64,000 bases of DNA from Eonycteris spelaea. Lineage: Eukaryota; Chordata; Mammalia; Chiroptera; Pteropodidae. The notes under the pieces were generated by a model. The model was not told where the DNA came from and made no database searches. It saw only the letters and a program-made list of their open reading frames with translations. Shown piece by piece: positions 1 to 10,605 of this stretch; positions within the stretch are counted from its first letter, which is position 1; each line of letters opens with the position of its first letter. A program made the position numbers and the translations under genes. Location of the stretch: assembly GCA_003508835.1 (NCBI GenBank), contig PUFA01000066.1:1488001-1552000 (forward strand), given 5' to 3'.

Positions 1-600
1 CAACGCAATTTCAAGTTCACGGACATCCTCTGCAATCAACTTCAACTGCCCCAACAGGAACACAAGACCTTGGTACTGTTGGTGAGCAGCAGGTAATTTA
101 CAAGCTTGTCAGCATAATCCACGCCCCTGATCTGTATTGGTATGAAACAAGAAACCATTTAAGAGGTGTCAGGAAAACATGGCAGGGCCCCCTCCTCCTC
201 CCACCATTTGACATTGACTCATTCATGTATGAAATTAAGTCTTCGTGATGGTGAGGTATTAAAGATCCTGGGTAGTCAAATTAATATCATGGAACCAGAG
301 AGTGGAAACAGGTTATTAAATGCCCCCTTGTTCGCCCTCCTTCCAACAGGCGGAGAAAACAAACAGAACCTTAGATGCAAATGTGAATTCACGCCCAAGT
401 ATTCGTGAGAACCAGCATAGACTGAGAAAGAAAAGCTGGGTCGATATCCCAGTCATTTGAGTTAAAAAGACATTATTAGACGCACCATACTCATCCAGGC
501 ACAGCTCTGGAGTCTGCCATAGTCTATCCATCCTTTCTGCTCGTGAATGAAGTTCAAGGTTCATGCCACTATTTAGTGGAAATTTCGAAGCATCATTGAA
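1..600. other. Unique non-coding sequence
   Basis: No exon, repeat family or RNA gene was recognised. The reading frames crossing it are short and have no recognisable domain. One minus-strand frame continues into the MIR fragment that follows, which argues against it being a real protein. Confidence 0.5.
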
Positions 601-605
601 ATCCC

Positions 606-735
606 CTGAGCCCAAGGCAGGTTCAAGTTCCAGTCTTGGCACCACCTGTGAGCTGGGCAGACCGTCGTCTTCCCGCTCAGGGAGTCCCCTGGAATCAGTT
701 TCTGAATCCATAAAGTGGAAAGAGCACTGGACCAC
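606..735 (+). repeat. MIR SINE fragment
   Basis: The order of motifs matches the core of the tRNA-derived mammal-wide SINE MIR read on the plus strand. A degenerate GGTTCAAGTTCC box comes first, then a 'caccacctgtgagctggg' segment, then a 'cagtttctgaatccataaagtgg' type segment corresponding to the family's CAGTTTCCTCATCTGTAAAATGG core (the first two are quoted from the sequence, the last from memory of the family). It is diverged, so it is old and presumably inert. It accounts for part of a 145-codon minus-strand open frame. Confidence 0.6.
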
Positions 736-740
736 GCCGA

Positions 741-3570
741 TTCTCTGATGCAACTTTTTCTCTAATCTGGCTGTGTCATATAATCTATAGAGTCTTAATC
801 ATTTTTCTCCTAATTTAATTGTCAATGTTTTCTTTCTCAGTGGCACATAGAAAGAACGATGATCCATCCTCTAATCAATTTTGTGTTAGATGTGTGAAAC
901 ACAGTATTATCTGCCACTGGCCAGCTGTTATGAAGGTCAAATGTGACCACGTGGCATTGAAAGGCCTTTGCAAATTGTAAAATGCCACGTGGTTGTTCAA
1001 CCCAGCTCTGTCCAGTGAGTGTCCCGGGCAGCTGTGCCTCCTCTCCAGGCCTCAAGTTCCTCCCCTTTGACCAAGGAAGGTGGATTGGACCTGTCAAGAA
1101 AGCCAAGGCCAGGGAGCACCACTGGGCCATTTGGAGCAAAGTCCTCCCAGATGAATGGAGATGAAACCCCCCCCATGAGACACCTCTGAGGCGCCTTCCA
1201 GATCTGACTTTCTGGGGTGAGGTAGGGGTTTCTCTGAGGGCTTGCGGAGGGTGACGCTGCACCTCCAGGACACCGTTCACTACGACCCTGGGGGATCAGG
1301 CCCCCTGGGGGTCCACGGTGAACAATCCACAGGACCTCATCTGCTGGCCTCGGGGCTGCTCTTCAGAGAATGGGGTGCAAATCCCTGAAAACCTGCTGCT
1401 TGGCGCCAAGCATGATGGGCCTGAAGGAAAGAGGCCATTGCAGAGAAAACAGAAATCTGACAAGTGACCCTGTTTCCCAAGAAATGTTGGCAGTGAGACG
1501 TGTGTGTGTGTTGGCTGTGTCCACACAAGGCAGACACAGCAAGTAATTGATTCCTGATCTCACTGGATGACGGGCAATTTAAGGACAGTCTGCAGTGAAG
1601 TGGAGAGTCCAGCTGGGCCCTGGAGGTGGGCGTTGCCATGAGACCCACTGTTCCGACACCTCCCAGGTACTGACCACAGTGCCAGAGCCACAGTGGGGAC
1701 CAAAGTGTGAAGATGCCTTGACTGAAGGCATTTCTATACCATTAGCCTCCACTTCTGGTTTGTTATTCTCAGCACCTATCGTTTTTTTTCGTTTTTAAAT
1801 GAAAATCACTTTTAATTATAAAAGCGATAAATAGTCATTGTAAAACTAAGTAATCCTGCAAGTGTAGCCTCGCAACATTTCGTTTGGAATCTAGTCCTGA
1901 GAGCTCGCTGTTTTTCCATAGAAATGTCCATCCGCCTCCCGTGTCCCCTGACCCCATCTGTCTCTAGAGCAGAGCTGAGAGTCATTAGCCCAGCATTCAA
2001 GGCTCCCTGTGTCCCGTCTCTAGTGACACACGGGCATCAGGGTTCATTTTGGGCTGTCTGCAATCCACATCCCCTCCCTGAAGCTCCCAGACTTCCTTTC
2101 GGGCGTTGCCCCTCTCACACGTGGAAGTGTTCTGGAAGTCATTTTTGGTGACACCTCCCACATGAGTGCCGAGGAACGAGGCCCCTCCCTCTCCTGCTTT
2201 GCTTTCCTGGGCAGTGGGCACTGGTCTAGGCCTGGCTTCTCACATGCTCTTTCCTGGTACTTTGTTTTGAGCAAGCGAAGGAAGTGGGAATGGAGGGAGG
2301 TCACCTCTCCCAGGTCAGCATCTTGATCAGCCAGCTTTGGGTGTGAGATGCTGCTTCTTGGCCCCATGGGTCCCTGTGGTTCCTGCCTGATCCTCCCTGT
2401 CTCATCCACTCTGTGGGGCAGAGAAAGCCCACTGTGCTCACGTCACTCAGGTGGGCCTCTGTTGGTCACAGCTAAGACCCTTGACTGCATCGTGGTCTAT
2501 CTGGCCATGCAGGGAAGGACACTCTTGATACCTCACCTCCTAGTGCCGATTCTTAGCAGGACCCCTTCTTTGGAACGCTGAAATCTTGTATCGGGGTTTC
2601 AGTGAGGTAAGTTGTGGTTGTGCAAGGCAGACACTCATCTAGACCAGCTGGACCAAAGGAAGCGAATGCTTTGTCAGGACATAGGACATCTGTAAGAAGT
2701 GGGAGGTGTGGCACAGGCTCAGGCTATCAAGATCAAGACTTGGAGGCCAAAGGGATATGGGGTAGCCAATCTGCTCTTTGTCTCAGAGCTTCATGTCCTC
2801 TCTGGCCATTGATTTTATTCTCTTCTTTTGGTCTCTCTCAGGACATGGGTAGAAATGGTGGCCGCATTGTGTGTCTTTGTTCATTGGCCTTGAAGAGATT
2901 CTGGTTGGTCCTGATTAGATGAGGTGCTCTGTGCTCATCCAATCAGCTCTGGACAGGAGTTTGGGTCAAACGTGGCTGCTGGAGCCACCCTCGTGAATGT
3001 GTGGAGCCATGTGCCTCGAGGCTGTCCCTCGAGCCTTAGGAATTGTGCCAAGTCTTGGGGATGATGTGTGGGTCATCAATACACAAACCTCCTTACCCGA
3101 ACAGCTGAATGGATTAACCTGCCCCCTTATCAGGGGAATCTAGAAATTACTTTTTAATAAATAACATCTTTGGCAAGTGCTCCAGGGAGGAAGATGATCT
3201 CTGGTTCTTACAGCAAAAGTCTGTTTCCCTGTGAGATAAGGACTGATTTGTAACACTCATCATAAACTGTTCATTTTACTTTTGTGGGATGAACTCCAGA
3301 GGAATTTCTCTTTCACAAGCCTCTCAAATTATAGGTGGTTTTGAGCAAGAGTTTTCATGAGCAGTGTGTCTGGATAACCCTCAATAATGTGAGAAGTTCC
3401 AAAAATAATTTGATTCCCTTCCCTATGTCTGCCCTCTCCAGCGAATTGTAAAGCATGTGAAAATGTGATGAGGATGACTTCAGAGCGTATGGCTCCATAT
3501 TTATACAGAAATAGCACTCATAAGCCTGGCTTTTCTGAATCAGACTGATCTTTCATTTTCTCGGTCTCCT
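741..3570. other. Mostly unique non-coding sequence
   Basis: About 2.8 kb without a gene I can support. It contains a short (GT)n run near 1500-1514 and an AT-rich patch at 1780-1860 that resembles an old L1 3' fragment. A CCAAT-containing stretch lies near 2935-2947. Open frames on both strands are below about 125 codons and show no domain. Confidence 0.5.
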
Positions 3571-3975
3571 TTTTAATCAAGACTTTTTGTTTGTTTGTTT
3601 CATTTCTAATATTTTGAGATATAATTAATGTCCATTTAAATTTGCCCTTTTTTAAGAGTGTACAATTCAATGACTTTTAGTATTCTCAAAGTTGTGCGAC
3701 CATCACTACTAATTCTAGAACATTTTCATCACTTCCAAAAGAAACCCCATACTCATTAGCAACCATTTTCCCTAACCACCCTAGGTAATCACTAATCTAT
3801 TTTCTGTTTCTGTGGATTTGCCCGTTTTGGACATTTAACATAAGTGGAATTATGCACTAGGTAGCCTTTTGTGTCTGGCTTCTTTCACTTAACCTGATAT
3901 TTTCGAGGTTATACATGTTGTAGTATGTACTGATACTTCATTTCTTTTTATGACTGAAGGGTATTCCATTTCATG
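3570..3975 (-). repeat. L1M-type LINE-1 3' end
   Basis: Read on the plus strand this is the reverse complement of an old L1 3' end. It starts with a T-rich tail and 'ttttgagatataatt', continues with 'gtgtacaattcaatgact' and 'gttgtgcgaccatcacta', then 'ttttcatcacttccaaaag' and 'aaccccatactcattagca', and ends near 'gggtattccatttcatgg'. This succession is characteristic of L1MA/L1MB-type 3' regions. The copy is truncated and has no coding capacity. Confidence 0.8.
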
Positions 3976-4077
3976 GGTAACACTTTTGGTTTTAAGTGGA
4001 AAATAATCCAAATGATCTTAAACAATTAAACAAACAAATGAATGAATGTAATGGCTCATGTCACTGAAGAGTCTAGG

Positions 4078-4570
4078 GATGCGGTGGGCAGAATTCTAAG
4101 ATGTCTCCTGATGACCTTTACCCGTGTATAATGTCCTGCCTTCGAGTGTCGGTAGAACTCATAAATATGATGAAATATTACTCTTGTGATTCTGTGATGT
4201 TATATGAAAGAAGGGATTGTGCTGATCTAATTAAGGTTATTAATTGGTTTTGAGTTAATAAGAAGAGAGATAATCCAGGCGAACCTGTTCTAATCGCACT
4301 AGCCCTTTAATGTGAGTCTAAGGGTCAGAGATGGAGGAAGTTATAAACGTCAAGCTTGAGGAACATTCAAAGCACTGTTGGTGGCTTGAAGATGAAGGGA
4401 CCCACATGGCAAAGAGTGTGGGAGGCCTCTAGGAGCTGTCGATGGTCCCTGGAGGGCATCCAGCAAGAACTCTGGCACCTTAGTCACATAGCCACATGGA
4501 ACTGAATGATGCCAATGACGTGAACTGGCTCAGAAGCATATTCCCCACCCCCCCCCCGCCTCGAGCCTCC
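4078..4570 (+). repeat. Ancient LTR, probably MaLR/ERVL class
   Basis: The stretch begins with 'gtgggcagaattctaagatg' and carries the phrases 'ctaattaaggttattaat', 'gagataatccaggcgaacct' and 'ggaggcctctaggagctg' in the order seen in a common mammalian LTR-like repeat. The normal 3' end with a polyadenylation region is not clear, because the copy runs into a C homopolymer at about 4546-4558. No retroviral gene accompanies it. The class is assigned from memory and may be wrong, but the repetitive origin is more certain. Confidence 0.45.
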
Positions 4571-4589
4571 GTGGTTCCATGGACATGGA

Positions 4590-4965
4590 CTATTTCTCCA
4601 TATATTTGGATTCTCTTTGATTTTTTTACTAGAATTCTGTAGTTTTCCTCATATAAATCTTACGCACAGTTCATAAAACGTGTACCTCAGTATTTCATTA
4701 TTTTGTGTGCTAATATAATGGAATTCAACTTTTAATTTTTAAATTCCACTTGTTCATTGCTGATATATAGGAAAGCGATTTTATATATTAACCTTGTACC
4801 CTGAAACCTTGCGATAATCACTTATTAGCTGTGAGAGGTTTTTTTTTTCCAGATTATCTCCGTAGGTGATCATGTTATTTGCAAAGACAGTTTTATTTCT
4901 GCTTTCTAATCTGTTTACTTTATTTCATTTTTCTTATCTTATGACATTGGGTAAGACTTCTGGAT
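4590..4965 (-). repeat. L1 ORF2 fragment, decayed
   Basis: The plus strand reads as the reverse complement of an L1 ORF2 reverse-transcriptase segment. Features in order are a 'tagttttcctcatataaatc' region, 'tatattaaccttgtaccctg' followed by 'aaaccttgcgataatc', a T-rich interruption, 'gatcatgttatttgcaaaga' and 'cagttttatttctgctttc'. These match the well-known order in old L1 copies. Many substitutions and a broken frame make it a dead copy. It has the same orientation as the L1 3' end at 3570-3975, with the LTR-like element between them. Confidence 0.75.
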
Positions 4966-4974
4966 GGGGAGCTC

Positions 4975-5165
4975 TGCAAAGCAAAGCAGGTGCAAAGGCT
5001 CAGAAGTGGGCTGAGCCTGTTCTGTTTCAAGAACTGTGATAAGAGTTCTGGAGAGGAACCAGGCAGCAGAGAGGAGAAGGTGGGCGGACACAGGAGCCGT
5101 GTGGGGAATTGTGTCCTAGGGCAATGGAAAGGTGTTAAAGGGTTTAGGGAGGGGAGTGACATTTG
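4975..5165 (-). repeat. L2 LINE internal fragment
   Basis: Phrases such as 'gcaggtgcaaaggctcagaa', 'agggcaatggaaaggtgtta' and 'agggaggggagtgacat' follow the order of the L2 LINE read as its reverse complement. The fragment is old and contains no intact frame. Confidence 0.6.
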
Positions 5166-5199
5166 GGGATATTACATACTCAGTAAAGTGCCAAGTGTT

Positions 5200-5880
5200 G
5201 TCCTTCAGGTATGACTTTAATTATTCATTCATTCATTCATTCATACATTCATTCACTCATTCACTCATTTAATCCACAAATATTTATGGAGTATCTGCTA
5301 CGTGTCTGACACTGTCCTGGGAACACAACAGTGTACCAAACAGAGGAAGCGCCTTACTTCGTGGCACGTATGTCCTAAAGTCAAGAGAGGAACGCTGATG
5401 TGTAAATCAGTCAGAGGCGTGGTCGGTCAGGTCCTGGTCAGTGCTGGCGAGATACAAAGCCAGGAGGTGGACAGTGAGCGTGGAGGATGTTGTCAGGGGA
5501 GTTATTTAAAAAGCAAGATCAGGGAGGCCTCCCTGTGAAAGCAACAGAGAGGGACCAGCCTGAGACTCTCTGGGGCAGGAGCTTTCCCAGCGGAGGGAAT
5601 GGCCGTGCAAAGGCCCTGGGGTGCATTGACCTGGTGTTTCCAGGCACAGCCAGGGGGTCAGTGTGGCCAGAAGGGAGAGGGCGAGGGGGAGAGGGGAGGG
5701 GAATCAGAGCGGCGAGGAGGGGCTGGGTCAGGCAGGCCCCGGCCACTGCAGCGGCTTGGCTTTTACTCTGTCAGGCGGGACTGGCAGAGGGCTTTGACCA
5801 GAGGGCTGATGGGAACTCACGTGTTCATTTCTGCCACCGTTGGCTCAGTCGAGCTCACTTCCTTAACAGGAGTTAGCCTC
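5200..5880 (-). repeat. L2 LINE 3' end with (ATTC)n tail
   Basis: It begins with an expanded ATTC/ACTC tail at about 5221-5272. Then come 'caaatatttatggagtatct', 'gacactgtcctgggaacaca' and later 'ggaatggccgtgcaaaggcc', which is the reverse complement of an L2 3' end and its upstream coding part. Open frames of up to 159 codons here are chance frames in a GC-rich decayed LINE. Confidence 0.8.
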
Positions 5881-6640
5881 GACCGTTTCAGCATCCTGTG
5901 GCCGAGGGCTGGGCTCCCGGTGTGGCTGCTGACACGTCCACTCCTGGCTCCCGCGTGGCTGGGTGGCCCAGGGACTGCTCTGCCCAGGCCTCTCATTTGT
6001 GGCCTTTCTCACGTCCCGCCCCTGCTCCCCCCAGTCTGGCCCTTTATGAGCCTCATTACACCTTGGCATAGAGAATGAGGCTCAGCGAACGGCTCATCAA
6101 GCATCTTTTTAAAGGTTAATGGTCACTGGCAAGGGAAGAAAGGGCCACTGAGCGTGGAAACTCTCTTTGATGATGTGGATTTTTCAATTAAGTGAAATGA
6201 GAGTCACGCCTCCTTACAGGTACCTGGTCTGATTGCCAAGCAGCCAGGGAGGCCTCGGGGTGTCTTGGAGGCTGGGACCGTCAGCCCCATGTGAGCTACA
6301 AGTGCTGTTACATACGCTGTTCCCAGGCGAGGGGAGCGGGTCAGGTGGTCCCCAGCTTTGTCTGCTGCCTGCTTGGCCTGAGTGAGCTCTGTGTGTGGAG
6401 AGGCGGCTCTGGAAGTTTCCATGCTCTGGCCAGTGAGGTCCGGGAGGGCAGGATAAAGTCTGTTCAGGGTGCCTGGCACCTGCTCCAGCCACAGGCAGGT
6501 GTGCAGGTGGGAGGTGTTGGGTTGATGTCAGATCACAGAGCCCTGCTCAGTGGCCTGGGGCAAGGAGCGAAATCAGCCTGAGTGCACTCCTGGTCACATC
6601 TCACCAAACTCAGAGTTTGTAAGTCAGACTGTGGTAAACA
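5881..6640. other. GC-rich unique non-coding sequence
   Basis: No gene or strong repeat match was seen. A short L2-like piece is possible near 6435-6485 ('gagggcaggataaagtctg' type sequence followed by 'gtgcctggcacctg'). Confidence 0.4.
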
Positions 6641-7020
6641 GTACTGTGCATTAGTCAGGATGAGTATCAGCAGCTGCTATGACATCAACCTCAAACCTCA
6701 GAGGGTTTCTCCATCTGACTGGGTGGGGCAGTTCTCCTAGCAGTATCTCCTCCAAGTGGTGGCTCAGGCGTGTAGGCTCCTTTAATCTTAGATGTCACCA
6801 TCTTCAACTTATGTGTTCCAAGTAGTTGTGCAAGGGGATAGGAGACGAGACGTTCATGCAGAGATTTTTATGGCCTGCCTGTCATTGTCTTACATCCCTT
6901 GAACCTTTGTCTCGTGGTCAGAACTCAGGCACATGTTCCCAAATTCTCTGCAAGGAGGCTGGGAAATGTCATTGTCCTATATGCCAAAGAAGAGGAAATG
7001 GGAGTGGTGAGCAGGTGGCT
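6640..7020 (+). repeat. Unclassified ancient interspersed repeat
   Basis: The stretch has the features 'cagctgctatgacatcaacc', 'ttaatcttagatgtcaccat', 'gtcagaactcaggcaca' and 'gcaaggaggctgggaaatgt'. The same terminal phrase recurs at 8660-8690 ('gactgcaagggggtctgg' then 'gaaatgtagtc'), so the two appear to be copies of one old family. I cannot name the family with confidence. Confidence 0.4.
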
Positions 7021-7104
7021 GGTCTTGATCACGCCTGGTGAGATTGGTAGCTATTGGTAGCTATTAGGCATCTGGCATGTGGGGTTTATTTGCCCATGTG
7101 CATT

Positions 7105-7620
7105 GTGTTTACTGAGCAGACCTGTTTCCAGGCATGGGGGACACAGCTGTGAACAAGACAGACCAGGTGCTGGCCTCGTGGAACCTCCATTCTTATGGGG
7201 GAGAGACAATGAGCTAATAAACAAAACACATATTTACTATGCCACTTAGTGTTTAGGGACAAATGTAAGGACAAGAAGGAAGACAAAGGGCTGGAGAGCG
7301 ATGGAATGTGCTATTTATATAAGTGGTCAGGATGGCTGCTCTGACCTGGTGACATTGAGCACTGACAGGAAGTGAGGGGAATCACCAGGGAGAAGAGGTT
7401 TCCAGGCAGAGGGAAGAGAGGTGCTGAGAGGCACAGAGGCCAGTGTGTGCTAGGCCATCTGAGGACAATGGGGAAGCTGGTGGGGCTAAGTGCGGGAGGA
7501 GGGCGTGGCCAGAGAAGTCGGGCGACGCAGAGAATGTCAGCCTCATGGGGAGGGTTTTAGGTTCATTCTGGGCTCAGTGGGAAGGTCCGGGGGGAGGGGA
7601 GCAGGCAGCACCATGACTGG
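7105..7620 (-). repeat. L2 LINE fragment
   Basis: 'catgggggacacagctgtga', 'acaagacagaccaggtgctg', 'ctcgtggaacctccattctt' and 'gagacaatgagctaataaac' occur in the order of an L2 3' region in reverse complement. The match continues with 'gtttccaggcagagggaaga' and 'ggttttaggttcattctggg'. It is a diverged fossil copy with no coding capacity. Confidence 0.75.
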
Positions 7621-7910
7621 GTCTTGGGTGAGAGGAGCTGCTCTGGCCACTGGAGGAGAAAGGGGAGGCTGGAGAAGGCAGTTGCTGTGAAGTTACGAAC
7701 AATCAGGGCTCAGCCAGGAGGTGGAGGCAGTGCTTGGGCTGGGGAGTTGGGGAGTAGGCTAGGAAATGGTCTTACCACCTTCCGCCATGTACTTTTGTGT
7801 TAAAAATCTCATTGGGCGTAGAAGGCATTGATTATGAAGGATTTTCCACTCCCCAAAACATATATTAACTGAGGCTCATGTGAACATCTTGCTTTACAAA
7901 AAGTAACAAA

Positions 7911-7996
7911 GGAAGGAAGGAAGGAAAAAAAGAAGGAAGGAAGGAAGGAAGGAAGGAAGGAAGGAAGGAAGGAAGGAAGGAAGGAAGGAAGGAAGG
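7911..7996 (+). repeat. (GGAA)n microsatellite
   Basis: About 86 bp of GGAA tetranucleotide repeat are interrupted once near 7926-7931 by an A run. The last roughly 64 bp are an uninterrupted GGAA tract. The minus-strand open frame here encodes a repeated Phe-Leu-Pro-Ser pattern and is only a product of the repeat. Confidence 0.97.
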
Positions 7997-8439
7997 ACGG
8001 AGGGAATAGTTGGTTTGATTCTCAGTAGATGTGGAAGGAAATGAGGGCCACCTGATCAAGGAGAATATTCAAGGGAACTGACCTTTTCCTGAGGACATGG
8101 GCAGGATAAACTGAAGGGGTGGGTCTAAACAATCTTAAAAGACTCTTCAGGAGATCAGCACCTGTGACTATGCTGAGTGTCCTGCAAAATCCTAAAAGGG
8201 AAGCGGGAAAAATCTTGTTACTTCACACAGGGTGGAGTGGGGGGTGGGGAGGAACACCCACCTCTGACTTTTCGCCTGGAGCAGGTGGGCCTTTGGAATC
8301 CTTCATCAGCTGTTTCTTCCCTGACCTTGGCCTACTGGCTGGATGTGATTTGGCTGCTGCCTGCCTCTCCAAACCCACCCTTCCACCAAGCAGGTTATAT
8401 AGCCTCAGGAAGTCCAAACATGTAGGGAGATTCTTTTCT

Positions 8440-8775
8440 GTGTAGTTTTCATGGTCTTAGGCTTCTCCCATCTTGCTGCTCTGTCATCCTTAGGGTGAAG
8501 CTTCTTCCGCAAGGTCCATCATGCCCCTAGGCCAGTCAGCAGGGAGGGGGAGAAGGGGACAGAAAAGTACAAATCTTACCTTTCCTTCAAAGGCAGGACC
8601 CAGTAGCTGAGCATACACATCTCTTCCCCATTGGCCACAGCCCAGTCACATGATCACTTCTGACTGCAAGGGGGTCTGGGAAATGTAGTCTTCATTCTGC
8701 TAGGATCAAAGTTCATTACTATGATGGGAGAATGAACGTCGGGAGACAGTAGACAACTCTGTCCACTCTTAATCA
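8440..8775 (+). repeat. Unclassified ancient repeat, same family as 6640-7020
   Basis: It carries 'catcttgctgctctgtcatc', 'ccccattggccacagcccag', 'tcacatgatcacttctgact' and 'gtctgggaaatgtagtcttc', matching in order a common old mammalian interspersed repeat. The shared '(t)ctgggaaatgt' segment links it to the copy at 6640-7020. Class uncertain. Confidence 0.4.
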
Positions 8776-8889
8776 CATTGCTTCAGCCTAAGGTGACCGA
8801 CTGTCCTGGTTTGCTTAGGATGGAGAAGTTTCTTGGGACACAAGATTTGGAGTGCTCAAACTGGGAAAGTTCTGGGCAAACTGGGATGC

Positions 8890-9030
8890 GTTTGTCTACT
8901 CTGTTTCAGCCACACTGGCCTCTTTTCTTTTCCCCTAAATGTACTGAGCGTTCCTGCCTCAGGGGCTTTGCCTTTGCTGTTACCTTGGCCTGGAGTATTT
9001 ATGCTACTTTTCCCATCTGGAAAGTATTAA
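8890..9030 (+). repeat. L2 LINE internal fragment
   Basis: 'tttcagccacactggcctc' followed by 'cgttcctgcctcaggggctt' and 'tgcctttgctgttaccttgg' is the plus-strand order of the L2 coding 3' region. Short and old. Confidence 0.65.
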
Positions 9031-9249
9031 CGGGGTGCCCATGTCGTGCACGATCTGCTATGCTGAACACTAAATGCCAGGAGCAGACTGAAAATTCCAA
9101 CCATGCTCTCGACAGAGATGAGATTAAGGTTTTCTACTCCTCCCTGCCCTCTTCAGTTTCAAAATCTCTGTGGATTAGTAATTTTTATTCTCTGCAGCTC
9201 TGAAAGGCACATTTGCCTAAGGCTCTGGCCGGGCTCTCCCAGTATCTGA

Positions 9250-9600
9250 CATCTTTGATATTAATAATAACCTGAAAGAAGACCATGTATTAAATTCCAA
9301 GATTATGATCTAGGAACTGAGGATTTTGAAGAGATGCATAAGCCTAATAAAGGCAAAGGGTGAATTAAAAGGAAATGTGGGGTGGAGAAGCTTTTCATTA
9401 GATAAAGCCACACCTCTTGGGTGAATTCACTGGCATAATCATTCTGGAGGGTAATTTGACAGTATGTTGCAGTTGCTTCTAAAAGTTCATAACTTTAGGC
9501 CCCAAGTTTCATTTACAGGAATTTACCCCAAGGAAATAATAGGAAAAATATGCAAAGATGAATCTCTAAGACTTTTTAAATGAGGAAAGAAGTATAAAGG
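9250..9600 (+). repeat. Old L1 3'-region fragment
   Basis: 'attctggagggtaatttgac', 'agttcataactttaggcccc' and 'catttacaggaatttacccc' followed by 'aaggaaataataggaaaaat' have the layout of old L1M-type 3' untranslated sequence. The copy is diverged and has no open frame. Confidence 0.6.
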
Positions 9601-9639
9601 CCTTAATGCCAGTTGGTGGGGCAGTAGAGACCACTACTC

Positions 9640-9800
9640 TCTTCCCTGACACTGTTGTGTTCTTCAGATGAGGAAACTGAGGCACAGAGAGCTTTAAGCT
9701 ACTTGTCCAAGGTCACACAACAGGAGGTGGCAGAGCTGGGTTTGAACCAGGGAGGTGACTCCAGAGCTTGTGTGGTCCCCCCATTGGCTCAGCCACCTCC
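9640..9800 (-). repeat. MIR SINE
   Basis: 'gatgaggaaactgaggcaca' followed by 'gagagctttaagctacttgt', 'ccaaggtcacacaacaggag' and 'gcagagctgggtttgaacca' is the reverse complement of the MIR core and tRNA-related part. It is one of the best-preserved MIR copies in the window. Confidence 0.9.
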
Positions 9801-10289
9801 CAAACCTCAAAAGGGAATGAGAAGGTCTGCGTGGGAGTTAGGGCCTCCTGATCCCCACACGCGAGACTGGGAAGAGAACCTACCTTCGTAGGTGAAATCA
9901 GGTGAAATCTGGTTGTAAGCCTACCAGAAACCAAAAGCCCACGTCACAGGCGCGGCCAGAGAGACTGTTAGTCAGCGGCATGAGAATGACAGTGACAAGG
10001 AGAGCATCCGCGAAGGGATGAGCAAGGTGAGAGAACACCATAAATGAGGAAAGGAGGACAGGTCCTTCCCAACAGCTGAAATGTCATCTCGCAGAGAAGC
10101 GGCCCATGAGGAGGGAACTGTTCCTCGACGTGAAGCTTGTGGTCGGAGGCCGAACTGCTAGGCGCACAGGAGTGAGTGATCGGTGGTCCCTGGGAGCGGT
10201 CGGGGACTCTTGGACAGATGATCAGGGTTCCCAGGTGCTTAGCTCCTCTCTGGGGGGTGACCTTTTGCCTTGTCTGTTCTGTAGGCAGT
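9801..10289. other. Unique non-coding sequence
   Basis: No gene, RNA or repeat was recognised in this interval between MIR copies. Confidence 0.4.
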
Positions 10290-10415
10290 CATAACAGCAG
10301 GAAGACAAAGAGCTGGGTGTCAGATAGACTTGGATATGAGTCCCACTTCCTGACAGGCCAATGACTCAGAGCCTTAAGTTCCAAGGTTATAAAATGGGGC
10401 TACTATAACAACCTC
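10290..10415 (+). repeat. MIR SINE fragment
   Basis: 'agagctgggtgtcagataga', 'cttggatatgagtcccactt' and 'ataaaatggggctactataa' follow the MIR sense strand: tRNA-like part, then core. It abuts an oppositely oriented MIR. Confidence 0.65.
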
Positions 10416-10417
10416 TA

Positions 10418-10605
10418 TTGATTGTCCACTAGGGCCAGGCTCTTGTTATGTGCCTTTAATTTCTAGGGGCAGAGACTTTATTATCCTCGTTAACACCGAG
10501 AAAATAGAGGTGCACAGAGATTACGTCACTTCTCTGGGGTCACACAGATGCAATCGGTGGAGTTAGAACTCTAACTAGTGAGGCTCACATGGAGCCCTTG
10601 GCACT
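10418..10605 (-). repeat. MIR SINE fragment
   Basis: 'ttattatcctcgttaacacc', 'gaggtgcacagagattacgt', 'ctggggtcacacagatgcaa' and 'tggagttagaactctaacta' follow the reverse complement of MIR. It forms a tail-to-tail pair with the plus-strand MIR directly upstream. Confidence 0.7.

Noticed and set aside
7865..8059. Minus-strand frame with repeated Phe-Leu-Pro-Ser
   Set aside because: A translation of the GGAA microsatellite.
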